64,000 bases of DNA from Progne subis subis (GCA_022316685.1 JAKJHU010000005.1:18640707-18704706); one strand, 5' to 3'. Positions 35,801 to 54,633 are shown, numbered from the stretch's first letter. The notes: a model not told the origin generated them from the sequence alone. Numbers and translations are program-made.

Positions 35801-38800
35801 CTGATCCACGCTGTCATTTAAAACCATCTAAAGCAATATCAGCGTACACAAAGCAGCAGATTTGGAGAAAATAATTTTCTCACTTACTCTTTAAAGCGGA
35901 ATCAAAATTCGGTCCCCGAGTCAAAAGCCTTGCAACAAATCTGTCGTGTGTACTTCTCAGTACACCTACAGGGCTTTTTCTGTGCACACGCACCAGCTGG
36001 AAAACCTGAGATACTGATTTTATTGTTTTGATGTGTGCCAGAGTCCTCCGATTTCTCTAAAAGTACCAGGGCATTATGTAAGAGGCTTGGATATGATCCA
36101 GGATGTAGATAGCAGCATAACGGGCCTGATAAAAAGCCCAGTAAATTGTTGAACAAAGGATCTCATTCACTGTTGATTTATTAATTTGCAGCTTCCCTAA
36201 ATACAGTGATTTTTAAATAGTATTTTTGAGTGTGAATTAACAAATAAAATGTCCTGTCATCGTACACAAAATCTGTTAAGACAAAGAAATGAAAAAACTT
36301 ATTTTCAGAATAGCTTATGTTGAGGTCTCAAAGGTGTTTAGGAGAAAAAAGGAACAAAGATAAATTTGATAATATTTTCAAAATTCATTACGCCAAGAGT
36401 TATCTCTGAAAATTGCATTAAGCTCATAAATAATATGTACAAAAAACACACTGATCCTAAAATACAGGTTATAGTGAAAAAAAAAAATAAAAACAGAGAA
36501 ACCAAAGACAAAATAAAAAGAGTGATTATCCATAAGAAAAGGACAAAAAAGCAGAGAATAATTCAGGAGGTATCACAGGTGAAAAAGCAAGTAATTATCT
36601 AGCATTATATCTTGGAAAATCTGGGTGGAATTTTCGTCTGGAAGCTTATGTATATGGTAATGTGATGCCACCTGGAAATCAGAGAAGGAAGAAACAGTCC
36701 CAGCCTAAACAATTATACACATCCATAAGTTATCAAAACAAGCATACCAAATCAACAAGGAGGAAATAAAAATTTAATTAACATTAAATGAGGAATAAAT
36801 AAAAACATAAAACACTCTCAGGCCCCTCAGCTAGCAAAATGCAGACTGTTTATTCACCTGTTTCATCACGTCTTCCCTACCTTTGCAAGATAAAGACCTA
36901 AATCTCCTAGCATTTGAAGGGATTTGGACATTCTAGTGCCTACCAATAAATGAAGAAAAATCACTTACAGTGGAGACCCCTGAAAAGTACTGCGTTTTGT
37001 TGGTCACCAGATGTGTGAGACTAGGATGGCCCTGCTTCCCCCAGACTCTCTTTAGGCACAGAGGAAGGAGTCTGCAAATCCCTTAGGATGCTAGAGCCAC
37101 TGTTCTCACTTGCTTTAAGCTGTGGTGGAGCACCATGGGGTAAGAAGCTCTGCAGTCTGCTCAAGAGAATCACGATGAGGACTTTAAAGATTAAGATAGA
37201 CAATAAGACTTTGATATGGGTTGTGGGCCACCTGTCAGTGCGATGCACAGGTTGTGGCACAGCCTCCCTGTCAGGAGGCAGCAGGCAGACCCCGGAATGC
37301 AGCCTGTTCAGGACTCATTTCTTTTAAGGCCACCCATTTTAACTCTGAGATCACCTGCAACTGATCATCTGCAAAAAAAATTCTTTATATTTGAAATCTC
37401 TTCCTGGAAAATCTGCTTGAACATACTGGTACTGTGTTAGTGGCCAAAAGAATATTTTTTTTGCCTTCAGCAGCTAATGAGCATGTTATATAGAATGCAA
37501 TGGGAAAGGGCACGAGACTGATTAATCTAGAGGAGTTCCATATTTTGGCCTTCATTCCCACAGTCTTAGCTATAAATTTTTCTCTACTTGTTCCTCTACC
37601 ATTAGCATCATTAAATAATCAATGAGGTTTAGATACTAATGCAATATATAGACTATTCAGATATATGCATGCATGATAGCATTTTATGCAAGTTTGCTGT
37701 AATCTTATCCTCTGAAGAGAGCATGAGAAAGTAGAATGGCAGCACACATGGCAATATAGATACATTTTTCAGTGTCTTAAATTCAAAATTGATGCTTCTT
37801 TTTAAATCATTCTAGTAACATAAGGTGTAGCAATTCTAGAAAAGATAGAGAGACTGACAGAATTTTTTTATGAAATGCAGCAGAACTGGCCTGTTTCAGG
37901 GCATGTTCAGTTCTGTCATTATCTCTGAACAATAAGTACAATTGATTGCTGTAGGAATGAAAAACAGGATTATGAAACTTCCTGAAGCCTTTGGAAAGGC
38001 TGAACGAAATGTGTGATAGCAAAATTAGAACTAAGTATTTTAAAAGCAACACACCTAATTTCACCCAGTTTTATTCTTCATTGGTAGAACAAAAAATGCC
38101 TCTGATTTTCATTACAATTTAATTTTTTGTGCCTTCTCACAATATTGTGAGTCTGGGAATCCAGTGAGGTGTTTGAATGCAAGGGTTAAACCAAGAGAGG
38201 TATGACACAGTGCATGAGATCCAGACTTCCTGAACTAGGATGTAGGTGATTCCTTACAGGTATGAAAGCTGAAGCTGCTTCCTTTACATAGTAGTAAAAG
38301 GCAACATGACCTACTTCTCCCATTGGAATGACTTGCCAGGGAGGGTGCAGATGGCATTGCTGTACCTTTGGTGGGGCAACCTGTCCCCTTGGTAGGTAGG
38401 GTCTGCTGATGAACAGAAGGTGCAGCCTCAATGTGCTGCGTTATAGCTGTCTCTGGCTGAGAGGCAGCTGTTAAGGAGGAGGAAAAAAGAGGGAGAAATG
38501 GCAATCGGAGCACCATGATTTTATATAATGATCTGGCTAAACAGGTGTGCCAAACTATGTGTCTTCTAACAAATGATTTGGTGCTGTTATTTCTATTCTA
38601 CTGAGTTGTATGAACTTAAAATATTTGGAGTTTAGCTTTGTTTTTTCATCCAACTATTATTGCTATCTACCATAAAGGTATCTTCTATTTAAAGTATGAT
38701 GATTTGGTGCTGTACAATACTGCTATCCAGTGCCTCTGGAAAGCTTTTCTGTTTACAAGTAAATAAGAAAATAGAACAGTTGTAATGTACTCATCGTTTA

Positions 38801-38855
38801 TTCTCAAATTACCTCTTGAGGTGCTTAGTCAACATATTAGAAATTGGTGAATCAA

Positions 38856-38894
38856 AGTCCCAAACTTACCCTTTTTTTTTAGTCCCAAACTTAC

Positions 38895-38923
<29 letters not shown>
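38856..38923 (+). repeat. 25-bp tandem duplication ending in T runs
   Basis: AGTCCCAAACTTACCC plus T9 (38856-38880) is repeated directly at 38881, where the T run grows to 27 (38897-38923). Confidence 0.9.
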
Positions 38924-38927
<4 letters not shown>

Positions 38928-41766
38928 GTACAGAGAAACAGGCCTTGGCCTGGGGTTTAATTAGTCGTGTCCAGCACGTCCTCCTGGGCAGGGAGATAAA
39001 CTGCAGCCTCTGCCAGCTGGGGCAGTGCCAGTACCATGAATTAGCGCAGCATGCTCCAGAAGCTTCTTTTTCTGCACCAGCATAACACAGCATATTCCCA
39101 AGAGGGCAGAGGAGGTGAGTAAGCAAGTGGAGAAAGTACAGCAATTGTGAGCCACCCAGGCATTTTCCTGGAAAAGCATCCTCTCCAAGTCACTTCTGAA
39201 ATCTGTTATTAAAGTATTCTCTGCTGGAAGCTAGGATGTCGTGCTTCGGTCACACTTTTAGGGTGCTATGTAAAGGGATCCTCTTCTTAATTTAGGAAAA
39301 GAAACTTATAAGATTTAAGCTAAAACTCTGCTTGGAGGAGAAATTCTTCCTCTGCTTTCTCTTCCTCTGCTTTCATCTCTTGCATTACTACATACAACTT
39401 AATGTAGTTGTAGGCTGAACACGAAAAATATGTCTCTAAATGAGCAAGCAATAATAGGGACTAGAAAACAAGGAATTCACAGCTCTAATCTGAGTCAAAA
39501 CAATTTTAGATATTGAAGGCAAGGAAGTAATGAAGAAGTCATAGTTATGTTCTACCAGGGTGCAGCAGGTTTCCAATGCTCTGCACGAAAATAAATCTAA
39601 GGCAGAAGAATGAAATATAAATGAAGAAAACAAAATAAGGTGGAAAAGAGAGAGGGACAAAGCTAGAATGTGATACTAACAGGACTGTCATACAGAGCCA
39701 GATTTTTATGTTACTGATAGGTGTCTGACTGTGGTCAATGGGTACATGTTGGAAGAGAATGCAAAAACACACACTAATACCTCTCCCAGACCAAAAGTAA
39801 TTGTTGAGAGGTGGGTTTTGAGCACATTTGCCTCTTTTTGTCTCCAACTTTTTTTTTTTTTTTTTCCCATAACTTTCTTCAATTACTTTTTAAACTCATG
39901 TAGACCCTTATATTCACAACATTCTGTGTCAGGGAGTTGAATAGCTTAAGCACAAGGACTGTTTTCTAGGTTTTTGGAATGCATCACCTGCTTGTTTCTT
40001 TCCTTCATGTTTGCATCTCTGCACTGTTTGTGTGGGAAGAGACTCTGACTAACAGTGAACCTTTTACACTTGTTTACCTTCCTTACTAAAGATTGTAGGG
40101 GCTTGCATCACATTTCTCCTCGGTCACCCTGTTTTCAGTCTGAAGACTCCTACCATACCTGATCATTCCTTGAGCAGAGACACTTCAGGCCCTGGCCACC
40201 CTCCCCCAAAACTCACCCTTTTCCACCATGCCTGGTTTGAGATGGAGAACCAGAACTGCTCTCAGTAATCAAAACCTCTCTGCACCATGGAATTATATGG
40301 GAACACTAATTATATTTTGTGGTTGGTTCCCTACTTCTCACAAAATAATTTTATTTCCATTGTTTTCCTTGACATTTGAGCCAGTGTACTTGTGCAACTG
40401 TTCTGCACCATGTCAGTGTTTTATTTCTGAATGAAAATAGTCAGCTGAGAGCCCCTTGTTTTCTGTGTGAGGTTAAGACCTTTCCATCTGTATATTATTT
40501 CAATTCACAGGTTTTTAGAGGCTCTACAATAAAATCTGCTCATAAATGGAATTTTTAACTGTATTAATTTTTATGTACGCGTCTCTTCATACTGCACTTA
40601 CTCAAGGGTAGATATAATTATTGTATCTTTTATATCATGATCTGTTAGTAATAGAAAATGCCTGCAGAGATCTGGCAGAGAATTTCCTAGTGAAAATGCA
40701 TTTCATATTAGAAAAAGAGTACTTTAACTTGTGTTGGTTTTATCCATTTCCCCCAGAAAAGCAATTTATATGAGTAGAATATTTTTGTACCTATGTCAAA
40801 TTTTGTAACTCTGTCAGCACTGACATTTAGACAGAATGGAAATTTTGAGAATTAAGTCAACTGTCCCAAACCACACTGAGAAATTGGCAATTTTTACCAC
40901 CATAAGATTGATTTTTACTATCAGACATATGGCCTGACAATGTAGGTGAAGATAATCTGATGACCTGGTTTTCATTTGGACACTACCACGAGAAAATAAG
41001 AATCTGCATCTTTCCAAAAGCATGATCAAACTTGTTGTAGGTGGTATAAGATGCCATCATATCACATAATTGTTTTCTGCAGAAAGTTCATCCAAGGCAA
41101 CTCACCCACCAAGGGAGCAGAAAGAATGGTAAATTATGTCCAGTGCTTAAGCTAAAAGTAGGGACTGTTGTGCTTGTCCTTCTGAACGATATTGTGTAAA
41201 TGAAACGTTATGTAGTTGTGATGACCTTAATACTTCTATTCTGTATATTCACTGAGATCACGACCTAGATGTTCTAGCAGAATCTATCTAGTGCTTTCAT
41301 AAGAAATTTTCTCAACTCCAACTCCAGAAATATTTTTTTATTTTTGTTCCTCATGTTTTCAATCAATTATTCTGTTTACTTGGTATGATTGCAGTTGTCT
41401 TTGAAGAGTTTCAAAGGCCTGAAAATATTCATTAAGTGTTAATAATTTTAGTTTTTCATTGTTCTAGTGATTTTCTTATTCAGCATTGATGTTCCATTTC
41501 CCATTTTGTGATTGTCCTCAACTATATCACATCTATATATATCTTGTTCACACAGTCCCAGGGCTCGAGTCTGGAAGACATGCACCTGCATGGGGGGGAA
41601 TAACTTTCTTCATGCCAGATATGTTGGGTTAGATGTGTTGAGTCCTGCTTGGCATATCAGGAGAGGTGGAGAGGACTGTCAGGAGGGGGAGAGAGTAGCT
41701 GGAAAGGGGGCAGCCCGTCTCCCCTGCACTCGCCTTTGCCCAAGGGCTGCACAAGAACCTCAGAGT

Positions 41767-41925
41767 TCAGTATACATGTACGTGCAATATACAAACCCAT
41801 GCATATGTATGTATATTTTGTAGGTGCGCTAGCACATGTGTATGCACACGCATTTGTCTATATACAGTGTGTATGTGTACATACAGTTTGTATACAGATG
41901 TATGCATGTATGTATATGCTGGCAT
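41767..41925. repeat. TG/TA-rich alternating purine-pyrimidine tract
   Basis: Imperfect (TATG/TGTA)n sequence such as 'tatgcatgtatgtatatg'; composition prone to Z-DNA and slippage. Confidence 0.65.
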
Positions 41926-41949
41926 ACCTCTGGGCACCAAATCATCACT

Positions 41950-43510
41950 TAAGTATCCTTCAGGAGGAGTTTCCAGCCCGGAAACCCAGTCTCCCCGGGG
42001 CTGGAGGGAAGCGTCCCCCGCCCCTCCCGCCGCGAAGGCGCAGCCGGGGTGAGGAGCTCCCCCGTCCTTGACAGCTGCCGCAGGAGGAGGGAGAGGCACC
42101 CCAAATGGAGCCCTGAGGCTATTCTTGCTGAGTGTTCACACAGACACAGGTGGGTCCGGGACACCGCCACACACAGCCATCACATGGCAAGGGTCCCTCC
42201 TCGGAGGGAAGGGGAAAGAAAGCAACCCGTTCCCCCGTTTTTCTTTGTAATTGCGAAAGACTTCAAGCGCAGTCTTAAGAGCCTCCTGAGGTGCTTCCGA
42301 GCAAAGATAAATTCACCTCACGATAGAACAGAGAGGTAAAACGGATTTGTCCGCGACACGAGCAAAGAAAGGGTCAGTGGCCCGTTAGTCCCTGTGTTGA
42401 GGCGCGTAAATAACCCCAGGGAATGCTCTCCACCAGCCCAGCGACGGGGCTGCCTTTGTCTCTGCCCCTCCGGGCGGCAGAGGGCTCTCGCCGAAGGGGC
42501 GCAGTCGAGGGCGGTGAACAAGGAAAAGAAAGCCCTGTCACCGCAGCCCTGCCCGTTCAGAAGGTGCCCGGCACCCCTGCCCGGCCCGAGCAGGCTCCCC
42601 TGAAGGGGACGCTAAATAATTGATCATAATCGATTGCCTGTGTGCATTGGGAAGCGAAAGCGGGAGCGTCCCTTGCCGCCTGCTCCTTCCCCATTTGCGC
42701 TGTAATCCTATTCCACCATGTGAGGATAGATGAAGGGACGTAATTCAGCCTTCAGGCCTGGGCGGGGTTCTCCCCGTTTAATCTTTTCCTTTCTCTTCCC
42801 TTCGCTGCTTTCTTCCCTCCCCCCTTCGCCCCCACCCTTTCCTTCTCCCAGGCCCAGTGAGGTCAGCTCATGAATATAGCTTCATTTTCCTGAGAGGCTC
42901 TGGCAGCGGCGGGTACCTCGTGTGCGGTGCCCGGCTCTCCGTGCATGCATTTCGCCAGCCAGGCAGCGGACAAAGTGGTGGTGAGTAATGCAGATGCTTT
43001 AGATCAAAGCATTGTTTTTTATTCTCCTTTTTTTTTTTTTTTTTTTTCCTTTTTTTTCCTTTTTTTTTTTTTTTTTTTTTCCTCCCCAAAAAGAAATATT
43101 ATTCCTGATCCAGATGCAACAAACCCGCCAGGTATGAGGGGGACCTTAAAAAATCCCCTCCGCTCCTTTAAACCAGGACAAAAGGCAGAAGCACTCCCAG
43201 ATCTTAAGCCGCGTTTGGGAATTCTAGGCGGGGCAGAGGCGGGCGCCCGGTGGGACGAAAGGGCCTGGGCCGGGAGGATGCCCTGCCCAAAGTTCCGGGC
43301 ACGGGAGAGCCCCGCGCCGGCGCGTGGAGCCGCCGGACTGCTCCCTTTTGTTGCTGCCTTGTATTTAGTCCTTTTTCCGCCTGGACAGCTGTTCCCGACA
43401 GGAAAACCTGCGGAGACGCCGCGTCCCGGCGCCACGTGGGTTTGACTCGGGGGAGAAGGTCGAGCTGTGGAGTTTTGTGAGGACAGTGATTTAGGACTTG
43501 GTCTCAAACG
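41950..43510. promoter_or_regulatory. CpG-rich block upstream of MTCL3
   Basis: A sharp change to GC-rich, CpG-dense sequence about 1.7-3.2 kb before the MTCL3 start codon, with no conserved protein in any frame. A near-perfect splice donor (GTG|GTGAGTAATG, junction 42980/42981) lies inside, after about 140 GC-rich bases. This suggests an alternative promoter with a non-coding first exon. It is a second CpG block separate from the one at the MTCL3 coding exon. Confidence 0.45.
43026..43087 (+). repeat. Polypyrimidine T/CC tract
   Basis: Long T runs broken by CC pairs, located inside the CpG-rich block just after the candidate donor at 42980. Confidence 0.9.
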
Positions 43511-43534
43511 GAGCTATCGTTGTGCCGGTTAAAA

Positions 43535-44769
43535 ATGTATATAAATACATGTATATGTACATCTATATCTCTCTATATATATTACTAAAATCAGCCAACT
43601 TAACCATAGGCGGTAGCTGAACTTGAATTTTGGGGCATGGAGGGTAGCGGGTGTGTTCTGGCAGGTCGCGGTTGAATGTGATGTCTTAGTTGTAGTGAAA
43701 GTTCCCTACGATTAAATTGAATTGCATTTCTTACATGTCATACCTGTATAGCTCCAAACAACGGTAGGGTGGGAATTCTGTTTGTGGTGGGTAACAGAAA
43801 CGCAAAGCAAATCTTTTATGAAGTGTTGTCGTACAAGTTTTATGGCTTACACTTCTGGCTTTCTTTTTACTAACTAATACTTGGGAAGTGTCTGCCAAAT
43901 TGTGTCATTTTGAGCATTAGCTTCCAGAATATTGGTTTAAACCAGGTTATTAATGACAGTGTATTTGAGAGGAAATGATGTACTGCTGCCAGTGAGAGCA
44001 GAGCAAACACAGCCTCATTGTCTAGTATGTTCCAGGGAGTAAACCAATTGTCAGGGCACGGTATAGTCTCTACATTCATTTTGCCCAGTCGTGCTTCTTT
44101 CTTTATTCCCTGTTCTAGCAGGGAATGGTTAAGCCATGTTCTATGAGGGAGTGGGCAGGCCGTGTTAGGAATGCTGTTGCCCTAAGGAGAGTTGAATAAA
44201 GGCTGTGTGAAAACAGGATGTGGATCATAGCCATTATGTTCAAAATAGTACTGGGGACATTAGCAGCATGATAAGGCTTTTAACAGCCCTTTTTCATAAT
44301 CTATTGTGGTCATGAGAACGCTGTTTGTGTCATTATAGGGGTAAATTATCAAGTGAGCATCCTTCACAGAATGCTACATAACATTTTGTTCTGGGCGAGG
44401 GTGTATTCCTTGCTTCCTCTGTTTTGAAAATCTGCATATCTGAACCTATTGATCTGCATAACTGGTAACTAACATGAATCGGTCTTAAATCCTGACAGCA
44501 CCTCTGGATAACAAACTGGGGCAAATGTGTGTTTAGAAGCTGATTGCAGAACCCCTGTCCTTTACTATCCTCGATTCCCGAGTCACCTTGCCCCGGAAGA
44601 GCCGCTGTCAAAGCTGAAGGGAAATGTATAGTTGCTTCCACGTGTGCAGCCCTTTGTACAGTAGCTTTCCCCCACTCGGCTGTGATAGACATTTGGACGA
44701 GGCCTTTTAGCAGGCAGACAAGTGCAGTAGCAACCCAGGCTTGGTGGTGAGGTCAAGGGAGAGGGAAGT
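43535..44769. other. Spacer between the two CpG-rich blocks
   Basis: Ordinary AT-balanced sequence with TATA-like alternation at about 43535-43580; no exon seen. Confidence 0.55.
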
Positions 44770-44980
44770 TTGTGTGTGGAAGGAAATTCATCCCTAGTGT
44801 GGCAGCCCGGCGGGGGAAGGTGCGACATCGGGGCTGGGGAAACGCCCCTAGGTGCAGGCGGAGTGGGAACAGGCCTCAGCCGAGCCCTTCGGGGCCTTCC
44901 GTGAGCCGCTCCGGTTGGCTCTGGGCTGCGGCCTCGGCCGGATTCTCCCCGGCCGCTGCGGGGGACCGCTCCGCCCGCAG

Positions 44981-45111
44981 GTGGGCGCGGGTCGGGGCTG
45001 GGGGCTGGCGGGGCTCCGCGGCGGCGGGGACGGGCGGACTGGCCGCCGCCGCGGCCGGAAAGCCCGTCTCCCCGTCCCCACCCCGACCGCTTCTCCTGTT
45101 CTCCCCCCCAG
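44981..45111 (+). other. Possible 5'UTR intron of MTCL3
   Basis: A donor CAG|GTGGGC (44980/44981) and a very strong acceptor (gcttctcctgttctccccccccag-type tract, AG at 45110-45111) sit just before the start codon. Exon 1 would then begin at 45112, 74 bases before the ATG. The same acceptor could pair with the far donor at 42980. Confidence 0.35.
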
Positions 45112-45185
45112 CTCTCGGGGCGGCGGCAGCGGAGGAGGCGGAGGACACGGCCGGTGATGGACGCGTCCCCGAGATAGCCGCCGCC

Positions 45186-50209
<5,024 letters not shown>

Positions 50210-52206
50210 TAGTGATGAACTGTTTTTGTTCTACGACTTGTTTTGGGGGCAAACAATATGGCAGTCAAAAGTTGGAAGTTGCAAGGAGTGCTAAAGTACA
50301 ACTTGATGATTGTGAAGCTGAGAAGAAACTGAAATATTTGGTGTTTTCTAGGCAAAACAGTAACCAAGTGGTGCATTTTTTTCTCTCTCTAGGAGGAGGG
50401 AAATGTGAAACTACTGGTAATGAGTTCAGAGGCTTTGATACATTGTACCTACATAAATATTCATACAGGAAGTGGGCTCAAGTGCATCAGAGGTGTCTAA
50501 CTTAAGAGATTAAGTTTTCCACAGGTTTTTACAAAGACCAGTAGTTTTTCCCTTGCTAACTACTACCAGGGACTAGCAGGCACGCTGAGACTGGGAGTCT
50601 AGCCACCTCCCTGTCTTGTTCAGTCATGGAGCACAGGGAAGTGAGAGACTCTACCTGGCTTTTCAATCTAAGCATAACTTTTCATTGTATCTAATTAATC
50701 TTCAAAATTACTCCAGCTGTCATTATATAGATGCAAGATACTGTGCTTTTAAGTAAGCAGAAAATTGCATTACATCAGTAATAGCCAGGCTGACAGAGAT
50801 AACAAAGCAGAAGTAAAAGGAGAAACTGTTGACCAAGAATGACTTCTTGGAAGAGATTTTAAAAACAGCTCTCCTGTTTACTGTTCAAGATTTAAATTCA
50901 ATGAATGCCCCTGATTTTTAGGAATATTCCCTAGTAGGAACACCAGTATCTTTGATCTTGTATGAAGCAGAAGAGATGTATTTCAGTTGTCAAGAAAGGC
51001 AAAAAATTTTCAGTATGATGTTAGGGCATGTTTAGGAACTGCTAATGAGTCTTTTAAGTGATGTAGTATTAAAAATATTAAAATGTTTTCTTTACAGGAA
51101 CTGCATTTCCAGCATGTTAGTAGAGGTGGTTTTTTCCACCTTCTGTTTTCCCAGATAACTGCTGATTTTAAAAGCAAATGAAAAAAATCTGACCCTTAGT
51201 CAGGTTTCCCCTCACCTCCCTGAGACTTTCACCTTCTGTTTTCTCTCTGGTTACTGCCATTAAATAGAACTTGGTCTCCTGGACTAACCTCTTGATGAGA
51301 ACATGATCTTTCTGTAATTATCCTTATAACTTGTCTTTAAGATTGGCTTTACTCCAAAGTTTTTGTTATTCTTGTCCATTCAGACTGTACTTTCTTTTAG
51401 GTTCTCATCTCTGGTTCCTCCGTTTCTCTAATAGGTTATACTGCTGTAAAATTCTTTTGTCTTGCTTTTTTGAAGCATCTTCAGATTACAGTGATGTTTA
51501 GGGCAGTTAATTAGTTTGTGTCCTTTGATATTAAGCCAGTTAATGGACTTCTTCACTCCTATCATCACTAGTCACTTTCTACTTATCGTGGCTCTTCCCT
51601 CTGGCCCACCATGCAGAACTACAATTCTGCTGCTCCCATGCTGCTCTCCACTTCTTTGGCTCAAGTGCTGGTATCAATGAAAGGGTGCTGAAGACTCCAG
51701 AAGAAATGGTGTCATGTTTAGGGTCTCTGTTACACAATAATGGTTTTCATGAAGCCAAAGCAGATGGATGATTCCCAGTGGCACAGAATGGGGGCACTGA
51801 GCCAGAATGAAAATGTGAAGTAAGGCTTGACACCACAGTAGGGGTGGAGTGGACAAAGAGGCAGAAATACAACTGTATACTGAAGTAGGGAGAACTGCCT
51901 TGCACAGTTATCATATGTGTCATCGTAATTAGGCAGGATTTATGTATTTCAAATAGGCTTTTGAGTTGCTTTCAGCAGGTGAATGCTGCTTTTCAGGCCA
52001 AGACTTTCAGCACAGCATGGGGGAAGTTGGAGGATAGTTGAGGAGGTGCAAGTCAGAGAAAAACAAATTCGAAGCAAAGCCAAATTATTATGCACACTGC
52101 AAATATACCATGATTTGGGGAACCCATGGAAACATGCTGGTAAAGAATATTAAGTCTTACAGAATTGAAGTTTAGAATCTGTGAAGAAGCTATGAAAATG
52201 TTAATA

Positions 52207-52275
52207 CAAAAAAAAAAAAAAAAAAACAAAACCACCCACACCCAAAAAACAAACAAACAAAAAACACCAACATAA
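52207..52275 (+). repeat. Poly(A) plus A/C-rich tract
   Basis: About 20 A, then AAACCACCCACACCC and (CAAA)n sequence. Confidence 0.85.
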
Positions 52276-54235
52276 AAACAACTGAAAGCAGTCTGCATTA
52301 GAATTTATCCATGACAAATAATTTTTCTTCTTCTCTGGCAATTGAAGGTTTCATGCATTTTAAATGTCATTGTCAGATAGTTATAATGTTAATTTTCTGT
52401 TTGCTTGTGAGTTATTTCCTCTTATTTCATGGTTTTACAACCTTTTACTCATTTCAATACAGCCATTATAACAAATGGAACCTCCTGCTTAAGGGAGTTC
52501 TGCTCAGCTTAAATTGAAATATGGGGAAGACCTTTTGTCTGGATTGTGATTTTTGCTTTATTGAGCTTAGAATTGATGGGAAAGTATCTCTCTAAAGACA
52601 AACATTTTTGTTTCACAACATAGTAAAAAAGCTTGGAGATGTAATGATTGATTTCTATGTTTTTGTCATCAGATGTACTGCAGAAATCCAAACATTTCCA
52701 TGTGAAATTTCTTATTCTTTTATAATGAACAGTGTGAGATAGGAGAAAATTGAAATAAGACTTAACAGAAAATGTAAGGAAGAAAGCATAATTTTTTGGT
52801 AGGTAGTCTCTAGGGCAGGACCAAAGCCAAAGTCCTCTCTGTGTGGATTCTCTTTTGTTTCAAAAAGCATGGAGACTTGACTGAAAACATGTAGAAAAGA
52901 TAAGAGCTAGCAGATGTATTGGTTTAGAGTCAAATCTGGAGTTCTCCAGTGAATATTTGGGTGAACATAGACAAGTGAATGTATTTGTCCATTGATATAA
53001 AGAGGTAATTGCTCTTTGCCTTCTTGATTTGGAGATTTTGGAAAAAAAATATGATTAATTCCACAAGAAGTTAGAAATTGTTGATGTCAGCGGAAGCTTG
53101 CAAGCATCTGGGATTTGGAAGGTGTTCCAGCAATGCTTACATTTTCTATCAGTTACTTTTACTTTCAGTCTCCCAAATTGCAGCTGAATTGCAGCTATTT
53201 GGTTGAAAGATATTCCTGCATATGTCCACACAGACATACAAGATTTTTAATCTGTTTTGGTTTTATTTGTAGCAATTTCTGCTGATTTCTTCTTTAATGT
53301 TAGTTGCTATCAACTATAATGCTTTTTGGGAAGCCGAAAACAAAGTAGAGGAATTGTTTCCTAGCAGGAAAGAGAAACCAACAGTAGCTAGATGTAATTT
53401 TTCAGAGATTAAAAAATGAACATGGTAATAATAACGAACATCTTGTTCATTGATTAAATAATTAATTAACTTTCATTAATTTGTTGTTAATAGGTAAAGC
53501 CTAGCTAATGCTTGTAGACCTTTCTGTAATCATGAACTAAAAATTAATTTGTTTGCTGTAGCTATGTAGCTGTGCTTTAGTGGTTTGTTGTGAAACAAAT
53601 GAAGTAGCGGGGAAATATGACAGAGGTACTGGGCCCTGGGCTTTACAAATCCTCCTTGCAATGCAGACGTGTAATTGCCGGGAGCACAGTGTTTTTTGGG
53701 ACCTGTGTCTCTCTGCATAAGTGCAGATTGCTCTGCCACTGCTCCAAGCTGGGCAGATGCCAGGCAGCTCGGTTCTTACAGCCACTTCAGGGTGATGTTG
53801 TCAAGCCACCATTTTCTTCTTCTAAGCATAGACTTTTAGCTCAGATACAGAACCTGTGATAAACATGGCACATGAACCAGAGATGTCCCTTCCATTCAGA
53901 CTGCAGGCAGGAGAGTCTGTGCCTCCCTGCATGGGTCTGTGTTTTGCTGTAGTGGTGCCTGCCTTGTCAATCTGGTTCGTACCTTTCAGAAATGGAACAA
54001 GGCAACAGCATCTGGGGAACTGGGCACTGGAGCTGGGAGGAAGAATCTGAATTCTGTTCCTTATTTTGACACTGACCTGCTCTGGGACCACAGGGAAGTA
54101 ATTAGACTTTTCTGCTTACTCTTGCAACCTTTGCCTGCCCCGTTTAAGCACAGATTAGCTCTTTATACATCTCTGAGTGTTCAGGCTACATAGACATCAG
54201 AAGGACAGCTGGAAATTTCACTGCAAAAGCTGCTG

Positions 54236-54385
54236 AACCCCACACCCCAAACAACTCCAAATTCTCCACCACCCCCCATGCTGCAAAAAAACCCACAACA
54301 AACAAACAAACACCACCACACCCAAAAAACCAAATAAACAAAACAAAACAAAAAATCCAAACAAAAACCCTCCCCACCATACCTC
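54236..54385 (+). repeat. A/C-rich low-complexity tract
   Basis: (CAAA)n, (ACCACC) and (AAAAC)n segments with almost no G or T over about 150 bases. Confidence 0.8.
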
Positions 54386-54633
54386 AAACCAACAAACCCA
54401 CACTGTAAAAGATCTGGTAAGATTCTTTCCCAGTCCCCTTGACCACCAATACCAGCTTGCCCCACTTTTCTTGGATGAAAATCCAGTATCTCTTCTTTCT
54501 TGTAACCCTTTCTTTCTTTAAGCCCTCTCCCCTGCCATTTAACCACAACCACTTATTTTAAGTCTTTCTTCTATAACTCGGAGTCTCACATTCTCCAGAT
54601 TCTTTCACTCAGTCTTGATCCTCTTTCCTTTTT

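Larger units (their letters stand above)
33524..41949. other. Intergenic region between the solo LTR and the CpG-rich block
   Basis: Mostly AT-rich and without credible exons. It contains a locally GC-rich stretch (35390-35800), a tandem duplication with T runs (38856-38923) and alternating purine/pyrimidine sequence (41767-41925). Confidence 0.6.

Noticed and set aside
42927..43507. 172-codon plus and 162-codon minus frames in the upstream CpG block
   Set aside because: Both cross the T-rich tract as Phe or Lys runs and show no protein-like conservation; openness follows from GC content.
44772..45185. N-terminal extension of MTCL3 from an upstream in-frame ATG
   Set aside because: The human protein starts at the MSQPP methionine. 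The upstream part is low-complexity, and a strong splice acceptor at 45110 makes it likely 5'UTR.
50212..50505. 97-codon frame just after MTCL3 exon 3
   Set aside because: It does not match the expected next MTCL3 segment and has no suitable acceptor; intronic.
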